DNA from: Pseudomonas sp. LB-090624
GTDB taxonomy: Bacteria; Pseudomonadota; Gammaproteobacteria; Pseudomonadales; Pseudomonadaceae
Direction: 5' to 3'
NCBI RefSeq assembly: GCF_003205205.1
Contig: NZ_QJRL01000007.1
Coordinates: 145,882 to 209,881, forward strand
Length of the DNA: 64,000 bases
Below are positions 43,842 through 52,859 of this stretch, in pieces. Each line of letters opens with the position of its first letter. The stretch's first letter is position 1. Both the position numbers and the translations under genes were made by a program. The notes beneath the pieces are model-generated. The model was not told where the DNA came from. It searched no databases and saw only the letters and a list, made by a program, of their open reading frames with translations.

Positions 43842-44686
43842 TTGGCTTCTCCTTGATAAAGGTCACGCACGGCAGCGGCGCCCAATTGCGGGCAGTCCGC
43901 CCCCAGCCGGGCCAGGCGTTCGAGGAACCAGGCGTGCTGGCTGGCGCGGTCGCTGGCAGGCGTGTCAAGCAACTGCAACAGGCGTTCGCGCAGCGCCTCG
44001 ATATCGTCGGCCACATAGGCATCGACCAGCCCGCTGGCATGGCGCTGTTCGCCGCCGCTGAGGCTCCAGATGAAAGGGCGGTCCTTGGCGTCATACTCAC
44101 CGACACCCGCTTCCTGTTCGATCACCTGCGGCCCGTTGAGGCCCAGGCGCGCTTCGCGAGTGACCAGCAAATGGCTGCACAAGCCAGCGGCGATGGACAT
44201 GCCGCCGAAGCAGCCGACCGAACCGGCAATCAGCCCGATCACAGGCTGCCATACGCGCAGCTCGACTATCGCCGCCTGGATTTCGGCAATGGCCGCCAGG
44301 CCAAGGTTGGCTTCCTGCAGGCGCACGCCGCCGGTTTCCAACAGCAACACCGCGCAAGTAGGGATGCCGTTACGGTTGTCTTCAATGGCCAGCTCCAGCG
44401 CACCGGCAATCTTCGCGCCGCCTACTTCGCCCATGCTGCCGCCCTGAAAGCCGCCTTCGATCGCGGCGACCACGGCGTTGCGCCCCTTCAGCAGGCCCTT
44501 GGCGATGACCACGCCATCGTCAGCCTGCGGCACGATGCCCTGGCGCGGCAGCCATGGCGACATCAGCCGGTCAAACGGGCCGAGCAGTTCACGGAAGCTA
44601 CCCGCGTCAAGCAGGGCACGGGCACGCTGGCGGGCGCCCAGTTCGACAAAGCTGCGGCTGCGCAGCAAGCGTGCGGTATCAGTCAT
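43838..44686 (-). CDS. mdcD: Malonate decarboxylase beta subunit MdcD
   Basis: 282-aa carboxyltransferase-fold subunit, biotin-independent type. Conserved segments: FQGGSMGEVGGAKIAGALELA and LIAGSVGCFGGMSIAAGLCS (each in part longer), forming the oxyanion holes. Start at the ATG at 44686, overlapping mdcC by 8 nt. Confidence 0.93.
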   Translation of the reverse strand: MTDTARLLRSRSFVELGARQRARALLDAGSFRELLGPFDRLMSPWLPRQGIVPQADDGVVIAKGLLKGRNAVVAAIEGGFQGGSMGEVGGAKIAGALELAIEDNRNGIPTCAVLLLETGGVRLQEANLGLAAIAEIQAAIVELRVWQPVIGLIAGSVGCFGGMSIAAGLCSHLLVTREARLGLNGPQVIEQEAGVGEYDAKDRPFIWSLSGGEQRHASGLVDAYVADDIEALRERLLQLLDTPASDRASQHAWFLERLARLGADCPQLGAAAVRDLYQGEAK

Positions 44687-44978
44687 GGGCGATCTCCTCG
44701 AAGCCTTGCTCCAGGCGCAGGCGGACCACGCCTGGGGTGGCGCCGAAATCATGGATGTCGATGTTCACGGCCGGCCAGGCGCGGCCCTCGAACAGGCGCT
44801 GGAACAGTTGCGCCCAGCGTGCGGCGCTGCCGTTGACCGAGGTCACCACCTGGATCTGCAGGCTGCCGGCTGTACCGGGTTCGATCAGCACTTCAAGGTC
44901 ACCAGAGCTGACGCAACCCACCAGGGTACGGCCACGTCCCGGTTCGGCGGCGGGAAAGTTGAAGGTCAGGGTTTCCAT
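44679..44978 (-). CDS. mdcC: Malonate decarboxylase acyl carrier protein MdcC
   Basis: 99-aa delta subunit, the carrier that holds the dephospho-CoA-derived group on a Ser (VGCVSSGDLEVL, residues about 21-31). Start at the ATG at 44978, one base after the mdcB stop. Confidence 0.92.
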   Translation of the reverse strand: METLTFNFPAAEPGRGRTLVGCVSSGDLEVLIEPGTAGSLQIQVVTSVNGSAARWAQLFQRLFEGRAWPAVNIDIHDFGATPGVVRLRLEQGFEEIAHD

Positions 44979-44979
44979 G

Positions 44980-45858
44980 TCACAGGCTCCCGGCTTTGTC
45001 GAGGAACAGGCAGGCGGCCAGCAGATCGGCAGCGCCGCCCGGTGAGGCATTCAGGTGCAGCAGTTGCTGATCGAGCGCGCGCAGGTGCCGACGCCCGCCC
45101 AGGGTGGCGCTGCCGCCTGCGTCCAGCACGGCGCGCGCACCCTGCTGAACGGCCGCCAACCCGGCCGGGCCGCTGCGCCAGAGCACGCAGGTGTCGCTGA
45201 GCACGGCCATGATGGCCAGCAAGGCGTCAAGCCGGGCGTGAACTTCACTGGCCCCCTTGGCGCGACTGCGTAGAAGTTGTGGCAGGCCGTGACCGATCAC
45301 GGCAGGGAACCCTTGTTGCGCCTGCTCGCGGGCGCCGACGTTGCCATAGCGCTGGCGTACCTGCAGGCCGTGGCTGAGCTGTTGGGGCATGGCCGGGTCG
45401 TCGAACAGGGCGATGCGCCCCGCCCGGGCGGCCACAGTGCTGGCGTCGGCATCAGGGTCAAGGGCCTTGGCGGCTACCAGCAAGCCCAGGGCCCAGATCG
45501 CGCCGCGGTGGGTATTCACCCCATGGGTCGCAGCCAGCATCGCGGCCTCGCCGTCGCGGCCGAGCAGGCCCAGGCTGGCGCGCAGGGGCTGGCTGATCGA
45601 GCCAATAGTTTGGGCGGCTGCGGCCATGTTGCGCAGGCATGGCCACAGGGCCAGGGCCGAAGCGTGCATCAGGCCCAGGGTCATGTCGCTGTGGGCGCCG
45701 TTGTTACGGCGATCGACCAGGCCGGGTTTGGGCGACAGGTCGGCCTCGTCGATCAAGGCTTCCACGGCCAGGTCGGCGAGGTGCTCAGGCAACGGGATCC
45801 GCTGTGCCTGGGCCTGCCCGTGAAGAGGCACAGGCGCTTGCAAGTCGAGTGCTTTCAT
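44980..45858 (-). CDS. mdcB: Triphosphoribosyl-dephospho-CoA synthase MdcB
   Basis: 292-aa enzyme making the prosthetic-group precursor from dephospho-CoA and ATP. Motifs [19 protein letters not shown] and [12 protein letters not shown] are typical of the CitG/MdcB family. The ATG at 45858 shares its A with the mdcA stop (TGATG). Confidence 0.93.
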   Translation of the reverse strand: MKALDLQAPVPLHGQAQAQRIPLPEHLADLAVEALIDEADLSPKPGLVDRRNNGAHSDMTLGLMHASALALWPCLRNMAAAAQTIGSISQPLRASLGLLGRDGEAAMLAATHGVNTHRGAIWALGLLVAAKALDPDADASTVAARAGRIALFDDPAMPQQLSHGLQVRQRYGNVGAREQAQQGFPAVIGHGLPQLLRSRAKGASEVHARLDALLAIMAVLSDTCVLWRSGPAGLAAVQQGARAVLDAGGSATLGGRRHLRALDQQLLHLNASPGGAADLLAACLFLDKAGSL

Positions 45859-47519
45859 CACCAGCTCCTGAACCGTGCAGGCGGGTTGTACAAGCCGCCG
45901 GACCATTCGACCAGGTCGGCAATGCTGCGCGCGGCCAGCAGTTCGCGGCTGGCATCGGTGCGGCGGATGCCGAGGTCTTCGGGCAAGGCGACCAGGCCTT
46001 GCTGACGCAGGCGCAAGGTGTCCTTGGGGTCATGCCGCAGGCCGATGGCGGTCACCCCGGCCACGGCGGCGATCATTTGCTGGCGTTCTTCCAGGCTACG
46101 AGCCTTGTACAGGTAGGCAATGCCTTCCTCGGTCAGCAGGTGGGTGACGTCGTCACCGTAGATCATCACCGGCGCCAGCGGCATGCCGGCCTTCCTGGCC
46201 ACGTCCACGGCATCGAGGGTTTCCACGAAGGTCGGCTTGCCGCCTTCCTGGTAGGTCTCGACCATCTGCACCACCAGCTTGCGCCCCCGCTCCAGCAAGG
46301 TGTCCGGTACGGTCATGTCGAGCCAGGCTGGCGTCGCGTGGCGCCGGCCGCGCGGGTCGTGGCCCATGTTCGGTGCACCGCCGAAACCGGCCAGCCGGCC
46401 ACGGGTCACGGTGGAGGAATGGCCATCGCCGTCCACCTGCAAGGTCGCGCCAATGAAAAGGTCGACGGCGTACTGCCCGGCCAACTGGCACATCATGCGG
46501 TTGGAGCGTAGCGAGCCATCGCGGCCAGTGAAGAACACGTCCGGGCGCTGGGCGATGTAGTCCTCCATGCCCAGTTCGGTGCCGAAGCAATGCACGCTCT
46601 GTACCCAGCCGGTTTCGATGGCCGGGATCAGTGTCGGGTGTGGGTTGAGCGTCCAGTTGCGACAGATCTTGCCCTTCAGGCCCAGCGACTCGCCGTAGGT
46701 GGGCAAGATCAGCTCGATGGCTGCGGTGTTGAAGCCAATGCCATGGTTCAGCGACTGCACCTGGTGTTTTTCATAGATGCCGCGAATGGCCATCATGGCC
46801 ATCAGCACATGCACCGGCTTGATATGGCGCGGGTCGCGGGTGAACAGCGGTTCTATATAAAAGGGCTGGTCGGCGACCACCACAAAGTCGACCCACGATG
46901 CCGGGATGTCGACCCGAGGGAGGTCCTCGGTGCGGTCCACCAGCTGGTTGACCTGGGCGATGACGATACCGTCGCTGAACGCGGCCGGCTCGACCAGTGC
47001 CGGGGTGTCTTCGGTGCTGGGTCCGGTGAACAGGTTGCCCTGGCGGTCAGCCATGAACCCCGCCACCAGGGTGACGTTGGGGATCAGGTCGACCAGCAGC
47101 CGCGAATACAGCTCGATATAGGTGTGGATGGCACCGACTTCCAGCAAGCCGTCTTCCAGCAACTGGCCAATGCGCAGGCTTTGCGGGCCGGCGAAGGAAA
47201 AGTCGAGCTTGCGGGCGATGCCACGTTCGAACAGGTCCAGGTGCTCGGCACGGCTGACACTGGGCATGATCATGTGCAGGTCGTGCAGGCGGCCGGGGTC
47301 GACCTTGGCCAGCGAACGCGAGAGAAAGTCGGCCTGTTTCTGGTTGTTGCCTTCAAGCACCACCCGGTCGCCGGGGGCGATTAGCAGCTCCAGCGCTTCG
47401 ACGATGCGCTCGGTGGGCAGCACCACGCCTTCGGCGAGGTGGCGGACGCGGTCCAGGCGGCGCTGCTTTTCGGCACGCCGCCGCGACCATTGCGGCGGTG
47501 GAATTTGTGTTGTTGTCAT
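45858..47519 (-). CDS. mdcA: Malonate decarboxylase alpha subunit MdcA
   Basis: 553-aa acetyl-carrier:malonate transferase subunit, first gene of the operon. Conserved blocks: [54 protein letters not shown] and [20 protein letters not shown]. Start at the ATG at 47519. No LysR-type mdcR lies at either end of the operon in this window. Confidence 0.94.
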   Translation of the reverse strand: MTTTQIPPPQWSRRRAEKQRRLDRVRHLAEGVVLPTERIVEALELLIAPGDRVVLEGNNQKQADFLSRSLAKVDPGRLHDLHMIMPSVSRAEHLDLFERGIARKLDFSFAGPQSLRIGQLLEDGLLEVGAIHTYIELYSRLLVDLIPNVTLVAGFMADRQGNLFTGPSTEDTPALVEPAAFSDGIVIAQVNQLVDRTEDLPRVDIPASWVDFVVVADQPFYIEPLFTRDPRHIKPVHVLMAMMAIRGIYEKHQVQSLNHGIGFNTAAIELILPTYGESLGLKGKICRNWTLNPHPTLIPAIETGWVQSVHCFGTELGMEDYIAQRPDVFFTGRDGSLRSNRMMCQLAGQYAVDLFIGATLQVDGDGHSSTVTRGRLAGFGGAPNMGHDPRGRRHATPAWLDMTVPDTLLERGRKLVVQMVETYQEGGKPTFVETLDAVDVARKAGMPLAPVMIYGDDVTHLLTEEGIAYLYKARSLEERQQMIAAVAGVTAIGLRHDPKDTLRLRQQGLVALPEDLGIRRTDASRELLAARSIADLVEWSGGLYNPPARFRSW

Positions 47520-47818
47520 GGTGACTCCACGGGTTCGCTGTCGTGGGGTCACCATAGGGCTGGGGTACCCGGGTATCAATCAAGCTCAGTTGCCGATCGT
47601 TACGCCCAGGTTAATGATCAACCGGCTGTTGGTTGCCTGTTAGCCCTGCCAACCTGAAACCTTGCTAGAGTGGCAACAACGTCGCCCCAGGCAAAAATGC
47701 AGAATCCCCCTGCAGATTTGTCGATTGTGCAAGGTAAATTCGCATGCAAGGATCCGCAGATCCTCTAGCGAACTCCAGACTTCACTTGGAAAATCAATAA
47801 CAAAGCAGGGAGAACGCA
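47520..47818. promoter_or_regulatory. Divergent promoter region of mdcA and the hydratase-family gene
   Basis: 299 bp without a gene. It contains short inverted repeats near 47555-47575 (GGGTACCCGGGTA-like) and 47610-47650, and AT-rich sequence before 47819. No sigma-54 element fits; no specific operator can be named. Confidence 0.45.
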
Positions 47819-48889
47819 ATGACTGCGCACGCTCATATCTCGGCAACCGACCCTGTGCTGGCCGAGGTCCGCAACCAGATCGGCCACCTGACCCTGAACC
47901 GCCCCACCGGCCTGAATGCCCTGACCCTGGACATGGTCCGCAGCCTGCGCCAGCACCTCGATCAATGGGCCGCAGACCCGCAAGTACGTGCGGTGGTGCT
48001 GCGCGGCGAAGGCCCCAAGGGCTTCTGCGCCGGGGGTGATATCCGCTCGCTGTACGACAGCTTCAAGGCCGGCGACACGCTGCACGAAACATTCTTCGTC
48101 GAGGAATACGCCCTCGACCTGGTCATCCATCGCTACCGCAAGCCGGTGCTGGTGCTGATGGACGGCTTCACCCTCGGCGGCGGCATGGGCCTGGCCCAGG
48201 GCTGCGACCTGCGGGTAGTCACCGAGCGCAGCCGCCTGGGCATGCCTGAAGTCGGCATCGGCTACTTCCCGGATGTCGGCGGCAGCTACTTCCTGTCGCG
48301 CATCCCCGGTGAACTGGGCACCTACCTGGGCGTCAGCGGCGCGCAGATCCAGGCAGCCGATGCGCTTTATTGCGGCCTCGCCGACTGGTACCTGGCCAGC
48401 GATCAGCGCGCCGCCTTCGACCACGGCCTGGACCACCTGAGCTTCGGCGACCATCCACTGAAAGACTTGCAGAACCTGCTGGCCAGGCTTGGTACCCAGG
48501 TGCTGGATGACGCGCCGCTGGAAAAACTGCGCCCGGTCATAGACCACTTCTTCGCCCTGCCCGACGTGCCGGCCATCGTCGAGCAGCTGCGTGCGGTCAC
48601 CATTGGCGACAGCCACGCTTGGGCCATTGCTACCGCCGACCAGCTGGAAAGCCGCTCACCGCTGGCGATGGCGGTTACCCTGGAGATGCTGCGCCGCGGT
48701 CGCTATCTGGGCCTGGACGACTGCTTTGCGATGGAGTTGCACCTGGACCGCCAGTGGTTCCAGCATGGCGACATCATCGAGGGCGTGCGCGCGCTGATCA
48801 TCGACAAGGACAAGCAACCGCGCTGGAACCCGCCGACCCTGGCCGCACTGCAGCGCCAGCGGGTCGACCAATTCTTCGAAGGCCTGTGA
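47819..48889 (+). CDS. 3-hydroxyisobutyryl-CoA hydrolase (enoyl-CoA hydratase family)
   Basis: 356-aa crotonase-superfamily protein of the HIBYL-CoA hydrolase type, longer than simple enoyl-CoA hydratases. Oxyanion loop [12 protein letters not shown] (near residue 65), [18 protein letters not shown] (near 120) and [20 protein letters not shown] carrying the catalytic Glu and Asp. It would free 3-hydroxyisobutyrate in valine breakdown. GGGAG lies nine nt before the ATG. The acyl-CoA dehydrogenase gene follows after 16 nt, supporting a valine pathway role. Confidence 0.88.
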   Translation: MTAHAHISATDPVLAEVRNQIGHLTLNRPTGLNALTLDMVRSLRQHLDQWAADPQVRAVVLRGEGPKGFCAGGDIRSLYDSFKAGDTLHETFFVEEYALDLVIHRYRKPVLVLMDGFTLGGGMGLAQGCDLRVVTERSRLGMPEVGIGYFPDVGGSYFLSRIPGELGTYLGVSGAQIQAADALYCGLADWYLASDQRAAFDHGLDHLSFGDHPLKDLQNLLARLGTQVLDDAPLEKLRPVIDHFFALPDVPAIVEQLRAVTIGDSHAWAIATADQLESRSPLAMAVTLEMLRRGRYLGLDDCFAMELHLDRQWFQHGDIIEGVRALIIDKDKQPRWNPPTLAALQRQRVDQFFEGL

Positions 48890-48905
48890 GCCCGGGAGTA
48901 CACAG

Positions 48906-50057
48906 ATGCAAGACCTGGAACTGAGCGAAGAACAGATCATGATCCGCGACATGGCTCGGGATTTTGCCCGGGGCGAGATCGCTCCGCATGCCCAGGCGTG
49001 GGAAAAGGCCGGCTGGATCGATGACGGCGTGGTGCGCAAGATGGGCGAACTGGGCCTGCTTGGCATGGTGGTGCCGGAAGACTTCGGCGGCAGCTACACC
49101 GACTACGTCGCCTATGCGCTGGCGGTGGAAGAAATTGCCGCCGGTTGCGGGGCCACCGGGGCGATGATGAGCATCCACAACTCGGTTGGCTGCGGGCCGC
49201 TGCTGGCCTATGGCACTGCCGAACAGCAACAGCAGTGGCTGCCACGCCTGGCCACGGGCGAAGTGATCGGCTGCTTCTGCCTCACCGAGCCGCAGGCCGG
49301 TTCCGAGGCGCACAATTTGCGCACCCGTGCCGAACAGGTGGACGGCCACTGGGTGATCAATGGCGCCAAGCAGTTCGTCAGCAACGCCCGGCGTGCCGGG
49401 TTGGCGATCGTCTTCGCGGTGACCGACCCGGAGCTGGGCAAAAAAGGCCTGTCGGCATTCCTGGTGCCCACCGACAACCCTGGCTTCAAGGTTGATCGCA
49501 GCGAGCACAAGATGGGCATCCGCGCCTCGGACACCTGCGCGGTCACGTTCGACAACTGCCGCATTCCGGCCGCCAACCTGCTTGGCGAGCGTGGCAAGGG
49601 CCTGGCCATTGCCTTGTCCAACCTCGAAGGCGGCCGCATCGGCATTGCCGCCCAAGCGTTGGGCATCGCGCGTGCCGCGTTCGAGGCGGCGCTGACCTAC
49701 TCGCGTGACCGCGTGCAGTTCGGCAAGCCAATCAACGAACACCAGAGCATCGCCAACCTGCTGGCCGACATGCAGGTCCAGGTGAACGCCGCACGCTTGC
49801 TGATCCTGCATGCCGCACGCCTGCGCAGCGCCGGCAAACCCTGCCTGTCAGAGGCGTCGCAGGCCAAACTGTTCGCTTCGGAAATGGCCGAGCGCGTGTG
49901 TTCGATGGCGATCCAGGTGCATGGCGGCTATGGCTACCTGGAGGACTACCCGGTGGAACGGTATTACCGCGATGCGCGGATTACCCAGATCTATGAAGGG
50001 TCGAGCGAGATCCAGCGCATGCTGATTGCGCGGGAGCTGAAGCACTATCCCCTGTAA
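48906..50057 (+). CDS. Acyl-CoA dehydrogenase (probable isobutyryl-CoA dehydrogenase)
   Basis: 383-aa FAD acyl-CoA dehydrogenase. Motifs [18 protein letters not shown] (FAD/substrate), [30 protein letters not shown] and catalytic Glu in [15 protein letters not shown]. Length and motifs fit short/branched-chain enzymes. Co-transcribed with the HIBYL-CoA hydrolase gene, which points to isobutyryl-CoA as substrate. Confidence 0.9.
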   Translation: MQDLELSEEQIMIRDMARDFARGEIAPHAQAWEKAGWIDDGVVRKMGELGLLGMVVPEDFGGSYTDYVAYALAVEEIAAGCGATGAMMSIHNSVGCGPLLAYGTAEQQQQWLPRLATGEVIGCFCLTEPQAGSEAHNLRTRAEQVDGHWVINGAKQFVSNARRAGLAIVFAVTDPELGKKGLSAFLVPTDNPGFKVDRSEHKMGIRASDTCAVTFDNCRIPAANLLGERGKGLAIALSNLEGGRIGIAAQALGIARAAFEAALTYSRDRVQFGKPINEHQSIANLLADMQVQVNAARLLILHAARLRSAGKPCLSEASQAKLFASEMAERVCSMAIQVHGGYGYLEDYPVERYYRDARITQIYEGSSEIQRMLIARELKHYPL

Positions 50058-50089
50058 TACCGACCTTGCAAAGCCTGCGGCCCCCGCGC

Positions 50090-50108
50090 GCACCGGCATA
50101 GCCGGTGC
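50090..50108. terminator. Hairpin between acyl-CoA dehydrogenase and LysR genes
   Basis: GCACCGGC, ATA loop, GCCGGTGC; 8-bp perfect stem between convergent genes. Confidence 0.6.
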
Positions 50109-50156
50109 CATCCGCCGCGTCGCATGCTGCGCGGGAGTACCTGCCCTCACGATGCC

Positions 50157-51089
50157 CTAACGCCAATACCGCGCATCATCCACCACCCTGGCATGCCCCT
50201 CGAACAACGCAGGCAACTGCTCCTTGAGGTAGTCGATCCAGGTGCGCACTTTGGCATCCAGGTAATGGCGTGACGGGTACATCGCATACAGCGCACTCTC
50301 CCTTAGCCGATACGGGGCCAGCAGCCGGCACAAGCGCCCCTGCTCGATTGCCTGGCTGGCGGTGTAGAACGGCAGCAGGCCAATGCCCATGCCCAGCTCG
50401 CTGGCCACCAGCATGGCGTCGGCGACGTTGGTGGAGAAACTGTCGTTCGGCGTGATCACGCACTGGTCAACCCCTTGCGGGAACACCCAGTCGCCTTCGT
50501 ACATGGGGTAAGCCATGCGCAGGCAGCGATGGTTGTGCAGGTCCTCGGGCTGCTCCGGTACGCCATGGGTGTCCAGGTAACCGGGGGCAGCGCAGGGGAT
50601 GCTGAAAATATTGCCCAGCGGCACAGCGATCAACTGCGAGTCCGGCAGCGCGCCGTCGACGGTTATCACCACGTCGTGCCCTTCAGCCAGCGGGTCCGGG
50701 TTGCGCTGCGACAAGGTCAGTTCGATCACCACTTCCGGGCACAGGGCGTTGTAGCCGGCCACCAGCGGCATCAGCAGCAAGCCCAAGCCGTGCGGGCAAT
50801 GCAAGCGCAAGCGCCCGCGTGGCGTCAGGTGCGCACCCCGGGCTTCGCCCACAGCTTCCTCGGTCAGCAGCATGATCTGCCGCGCCCGCTCCAGAAACCG
50901 CTCGCCCGCCTCGCTCATGCGCAAGCGGCGGGTGGTGCGGTGCAGCAGGCGAGTCTGCAGCTGGTTTTCCAGCTCGGCAACGATGCGCGACACCTGTGCC
51001 GCGGATATGTCCAGGGCATTGGCGGCCGCGGCGAAGCTGCCACATTCCACCACACGGGCGAAGGTACGCATTGCATGCAGCATGTCCAT
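50157..51089 (-). CDS. LysR-family transcriptional regulator
   Basis: 310-aa regulator: winged helix at residues 1-60 (MLHAMRTFARVVECGSFAAAANALDISAAQVSRIVAELE in part) and a two-lobed effector domain. It belongs to the group whose members often repress or activate neighbouring genes; its own divergent neighbour is the small DUF2790 gene. Target and ligand unknown. It lies convergent to the valine-type genes, so regulating them is less likely. Confidence 0.88.
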   Translation of the reverse strand: MDMLHAMRTFARVVECGSFAAAANALDISAAQVSRIVAELENQLQTRLLHRTTRRLRMSEAGERFLERARQIMLLTEEAVGEARGAHLTPRGRLRLHCPHGLGLLLMPLVAGYNALCPEVVIELTLSQRNPDPLAEGHDVVITVDGALPDSQLIAVPLGNIFSIPCAAPGYLDTHGVPEQPEDLHNHRCLRMAYPMYEGDWVFPQGVDQCVITPNDSFSTNVADAMLVASELGMGIGLLPFYTASQAIEQGRLCRLLAPYRLRESALYAMYPSRHYLDAKVRTWIDYLKEQLPALFEGHARVVDDARYWR

Positions 51090-51213
51090 GAAGGTGTGCT
51101 CCTTTATCGGTCTTATTCTTACGCTACAGGCAGGAATCTATCACGGGTTAGCCCATTTATTGTGTGAGACCTTTGAATACATCATTAGTCACACATTGAA
51201 GAAGGAGCCTGTC

Positions 51214-51477
51214 ATGAAACGTTCGATCGCTGTTCTTGCAGTTGCCGCTACCCTCGCCTCGTTCGGTGCCTTTGCCGACGCCGGTAGCAACCAGCCGGTC
51301 AGCAGCGGCAACTACGAATACGGCATGCCGCTGGACGTGGCCAAAGTCATCTCCATCACCCCGGCCAGCAACGCTGCCGACTGCCAAGTGGGGACCGCAC
51401 ACATGGTCTACGTCGATCATCAGGGTCAGAAGCGCGAAATCGACTACCGTGAAATGGGCAACTGCTCGCAGCAGTGA
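51214..51477 (+). CDS. Small exported DUF2790 protein
   Basis: 87-aa protein with a signal peptide (residues 1-21, ending GAFA) and the DUF2790 core: YGMPLDVAKVISI, CQVGTAHMVYVDHQG and REIDYREMGNCSQ. Two cysteines could pair in the periplasm. GAAGGAG lies eight nt before the ATG. Such proteins are common in Pseudomonas, function unknown. Divergent from the LysR gene; its stop is one base from the stop of the convergent TrmK gene. Confidence 0.85.
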   Translation: MKRSIAVLAVAATLASFGAFADAGSNQPVSSGNYEYGMPLDVAKVISITPASNAADCQVGTAHMVYVDHQGQKREIDYREMGNCSQQ

Positions 51478-51478
51478 G

Positions 51479-52174
51479 TCAGGCCAATACCTGGGTGATC
51501 CAGCCCAACTGCTGGTTGAAGTCGTCGATCTTTGCCTGAGGCACCGCGTCACGGGCCCGCTGGAAATTGGCCAGGGTCTGCTGCTTCTGCCGCAGCATGC
51601 GCTGCCACTTGAACAGAAACGCCTCGCTTCTCTCCTGCATGAGCACCGGCCCGAAGTACAGCTGCTCAGCCGTGTACACCGCCCCATCACCCGGCTCGGC
51701 CACTATGATCTCGTAGTCGAAGCGGTTTTCCCGCAGCAGTTCTTCGCTGACGATCCGGTAACCGTTGCCTGCCAGCCATCGGCGCAGCTCGCGTTCCCCG
51801 CCATTGGGCTGCAGTACCAGGCGCGTTACCCCGTCCAGGCGCTGCTTGCCGGCCTCGAGGATCTCGCACATGGTCTCGCCACCCATGCCACACATGCTGA
51901 CCACCGAAATGCGGTCTTGCGGCTCGACCGCGGCCAGGCCATCGGCCAAGCGCACGGTGATATCAGCCTCCAGGCCGTTCCTGCGTACCGTGCGCTGGGC
52001 TGAAGCGAACGGCGTCTGCGCCACCTCACCTGCCACACCAGCTTCGATCACACCCCGCAGCATCAAGGCCACCGGCAGAAAGCCGTGGTCCGAGCCAATG
52101 TCGGCCAGGCGCGCGCCCTGCGGCACATGGGCGGCCACGCGCTCAAGGCGCCTGGACAAAGTCTGTTCGTTCAA
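51479..52174 (-). CDS. trmK: TrmK-family tRNA (adenine-N1)-methyltransferase
   Basis: 231-aa SAM-dependent methyltransferase of the YqfN/TrmK family, which in Bacillus methylates A22 of tRNA. SAM motif ADIGSDHGFLP near residue 25, then SMCGMGGETMCEIL and LQPNGGERELRRWL. I choose the TTG at 52174 (MNEQTLSRRLERV) with AGGGG six nt upstream: it gives normal family length, whereas the open frame to 52330 has an unrelated N-terminus that runs into the divergent ridA gene. Confidence 0.85.
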   Translation of the reverse strand: MNEQTLSRRLERVAAHVPQGARLADIGSDHGFLPVALMLRGVIEAGVAGEVAQTPFASAQRTVRRNGLEADITVRLADGLAAVEPQDRISVVSMCGMGGETMCEILEAGKQRLDGVTRLVLQPNGGERELRRWLAGNGYRIVSEELLRENRFDYEIIVAEPGDGAVYTAEQLYFGPVLMQERSEAFLFKWQRMLRQKQQTLANFQRARDAVPQAKIDDFNQQLGWITQVLA

Positions 52175-52310
52175 CGTAAACCCCTGGTTTTGCAATCGGC
52201 CGCGATTCTGACCTTGAACGCCGCGCATTTCAAACACCGGGGCACCCTCGACCCGCCCCGTGCGCTCGCGTAGGCTTGCCGTTTTCCTTCCGTCGCAAGG
52301 CAAACGCACC

Positions 52311-52691
52311 ATGGCAAATGCAGACATCATCTACACCCCGGACCCGGACGCCGAGTCGATTTCCTCTGACGTCGCCGAGTACAACGGCGTGTTGGTCACC
52401 ACGCAAATCCCGACCCACGCCGACGGCAGCCTGGCGCTGGGCGACATCGTCGAGCAGAGCGAGTGCACCCTGCAGGCGTTGAAAGTGGCGCTGGAAAAGG
52501 CCGGCAGCGGCATGGACCGGGTGCTGCACCTGACCATCTACCTGACCGACATGGCTGACCGCGCAGCGTTCAACGCGGTGTACCAGCGCTTCTTCAGCAA
52601 GCCCTGGCCGGTGCGCGCCGCAGTGGGTGTGGCGTCCCTCGCATTTGAAGGCATGCGCGTAGAAGTGACAGCGATGGCTGCCAAGCGCTGA
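52311..52691 (+). CDS. RidA/YjgF-family enamine/imine deaminase
   Basis: 126-aa RidA family protein (normal length), trimeric enzymes that hydrolyse reactive imines. Segments QALKVALEKAGSGMDRVLHLTIYL, VYQRFF, PVRAAVGVASLAFEGMRVEV match; the usual catalytic Arg is in the PVRAAV block and the final Glu in RVEVTA. Start at the ATG at 52311. Confidence 0.88.
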   Translation: MANADIIYTPDPDAESISSDVAEYNGVLVTTQIPTHADGSLALGDIVEQSECTLQALKVALEKAGSGMDRVLHLTIYLTDMADRAAFNAVYQRFFSKPWPVRAAVGVASLAFEGMRVEVTAMAAKR

Positions 52692-52704
52692 GCTGGGCTT
52701 GTCG

Positions 52705-52721
52705 GGGCCGCCCTGCGGCCC
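52705..52721 (+). terminator. Hairpin after the RidA gene
   Basis: GGGCCGC, CCT loop, GCGGCCC followed by TTT; part of a REP-like element. Confidence 0.6.
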
Positions 52722-52859
52722 TTTCGCGACGCAAGGCCACGTTCACGATTCCGCATACTCGCAGCCAATCCCGCACCTCTCGGCACCCCAATGATGCCGC
52801 CAGCCCGTTTCGCCGCTACAATGCCCGCCTAAACCGTGACAGCCCGAAAATATAACGAC

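Noticed and set aside
50157..51089. Missing MdcR regulator of the malonate operon
   Set aside because: It is separated from mdc by the valine-type genes and its divergent partner is the DUF2790 gene; nothing ties it to malonate.
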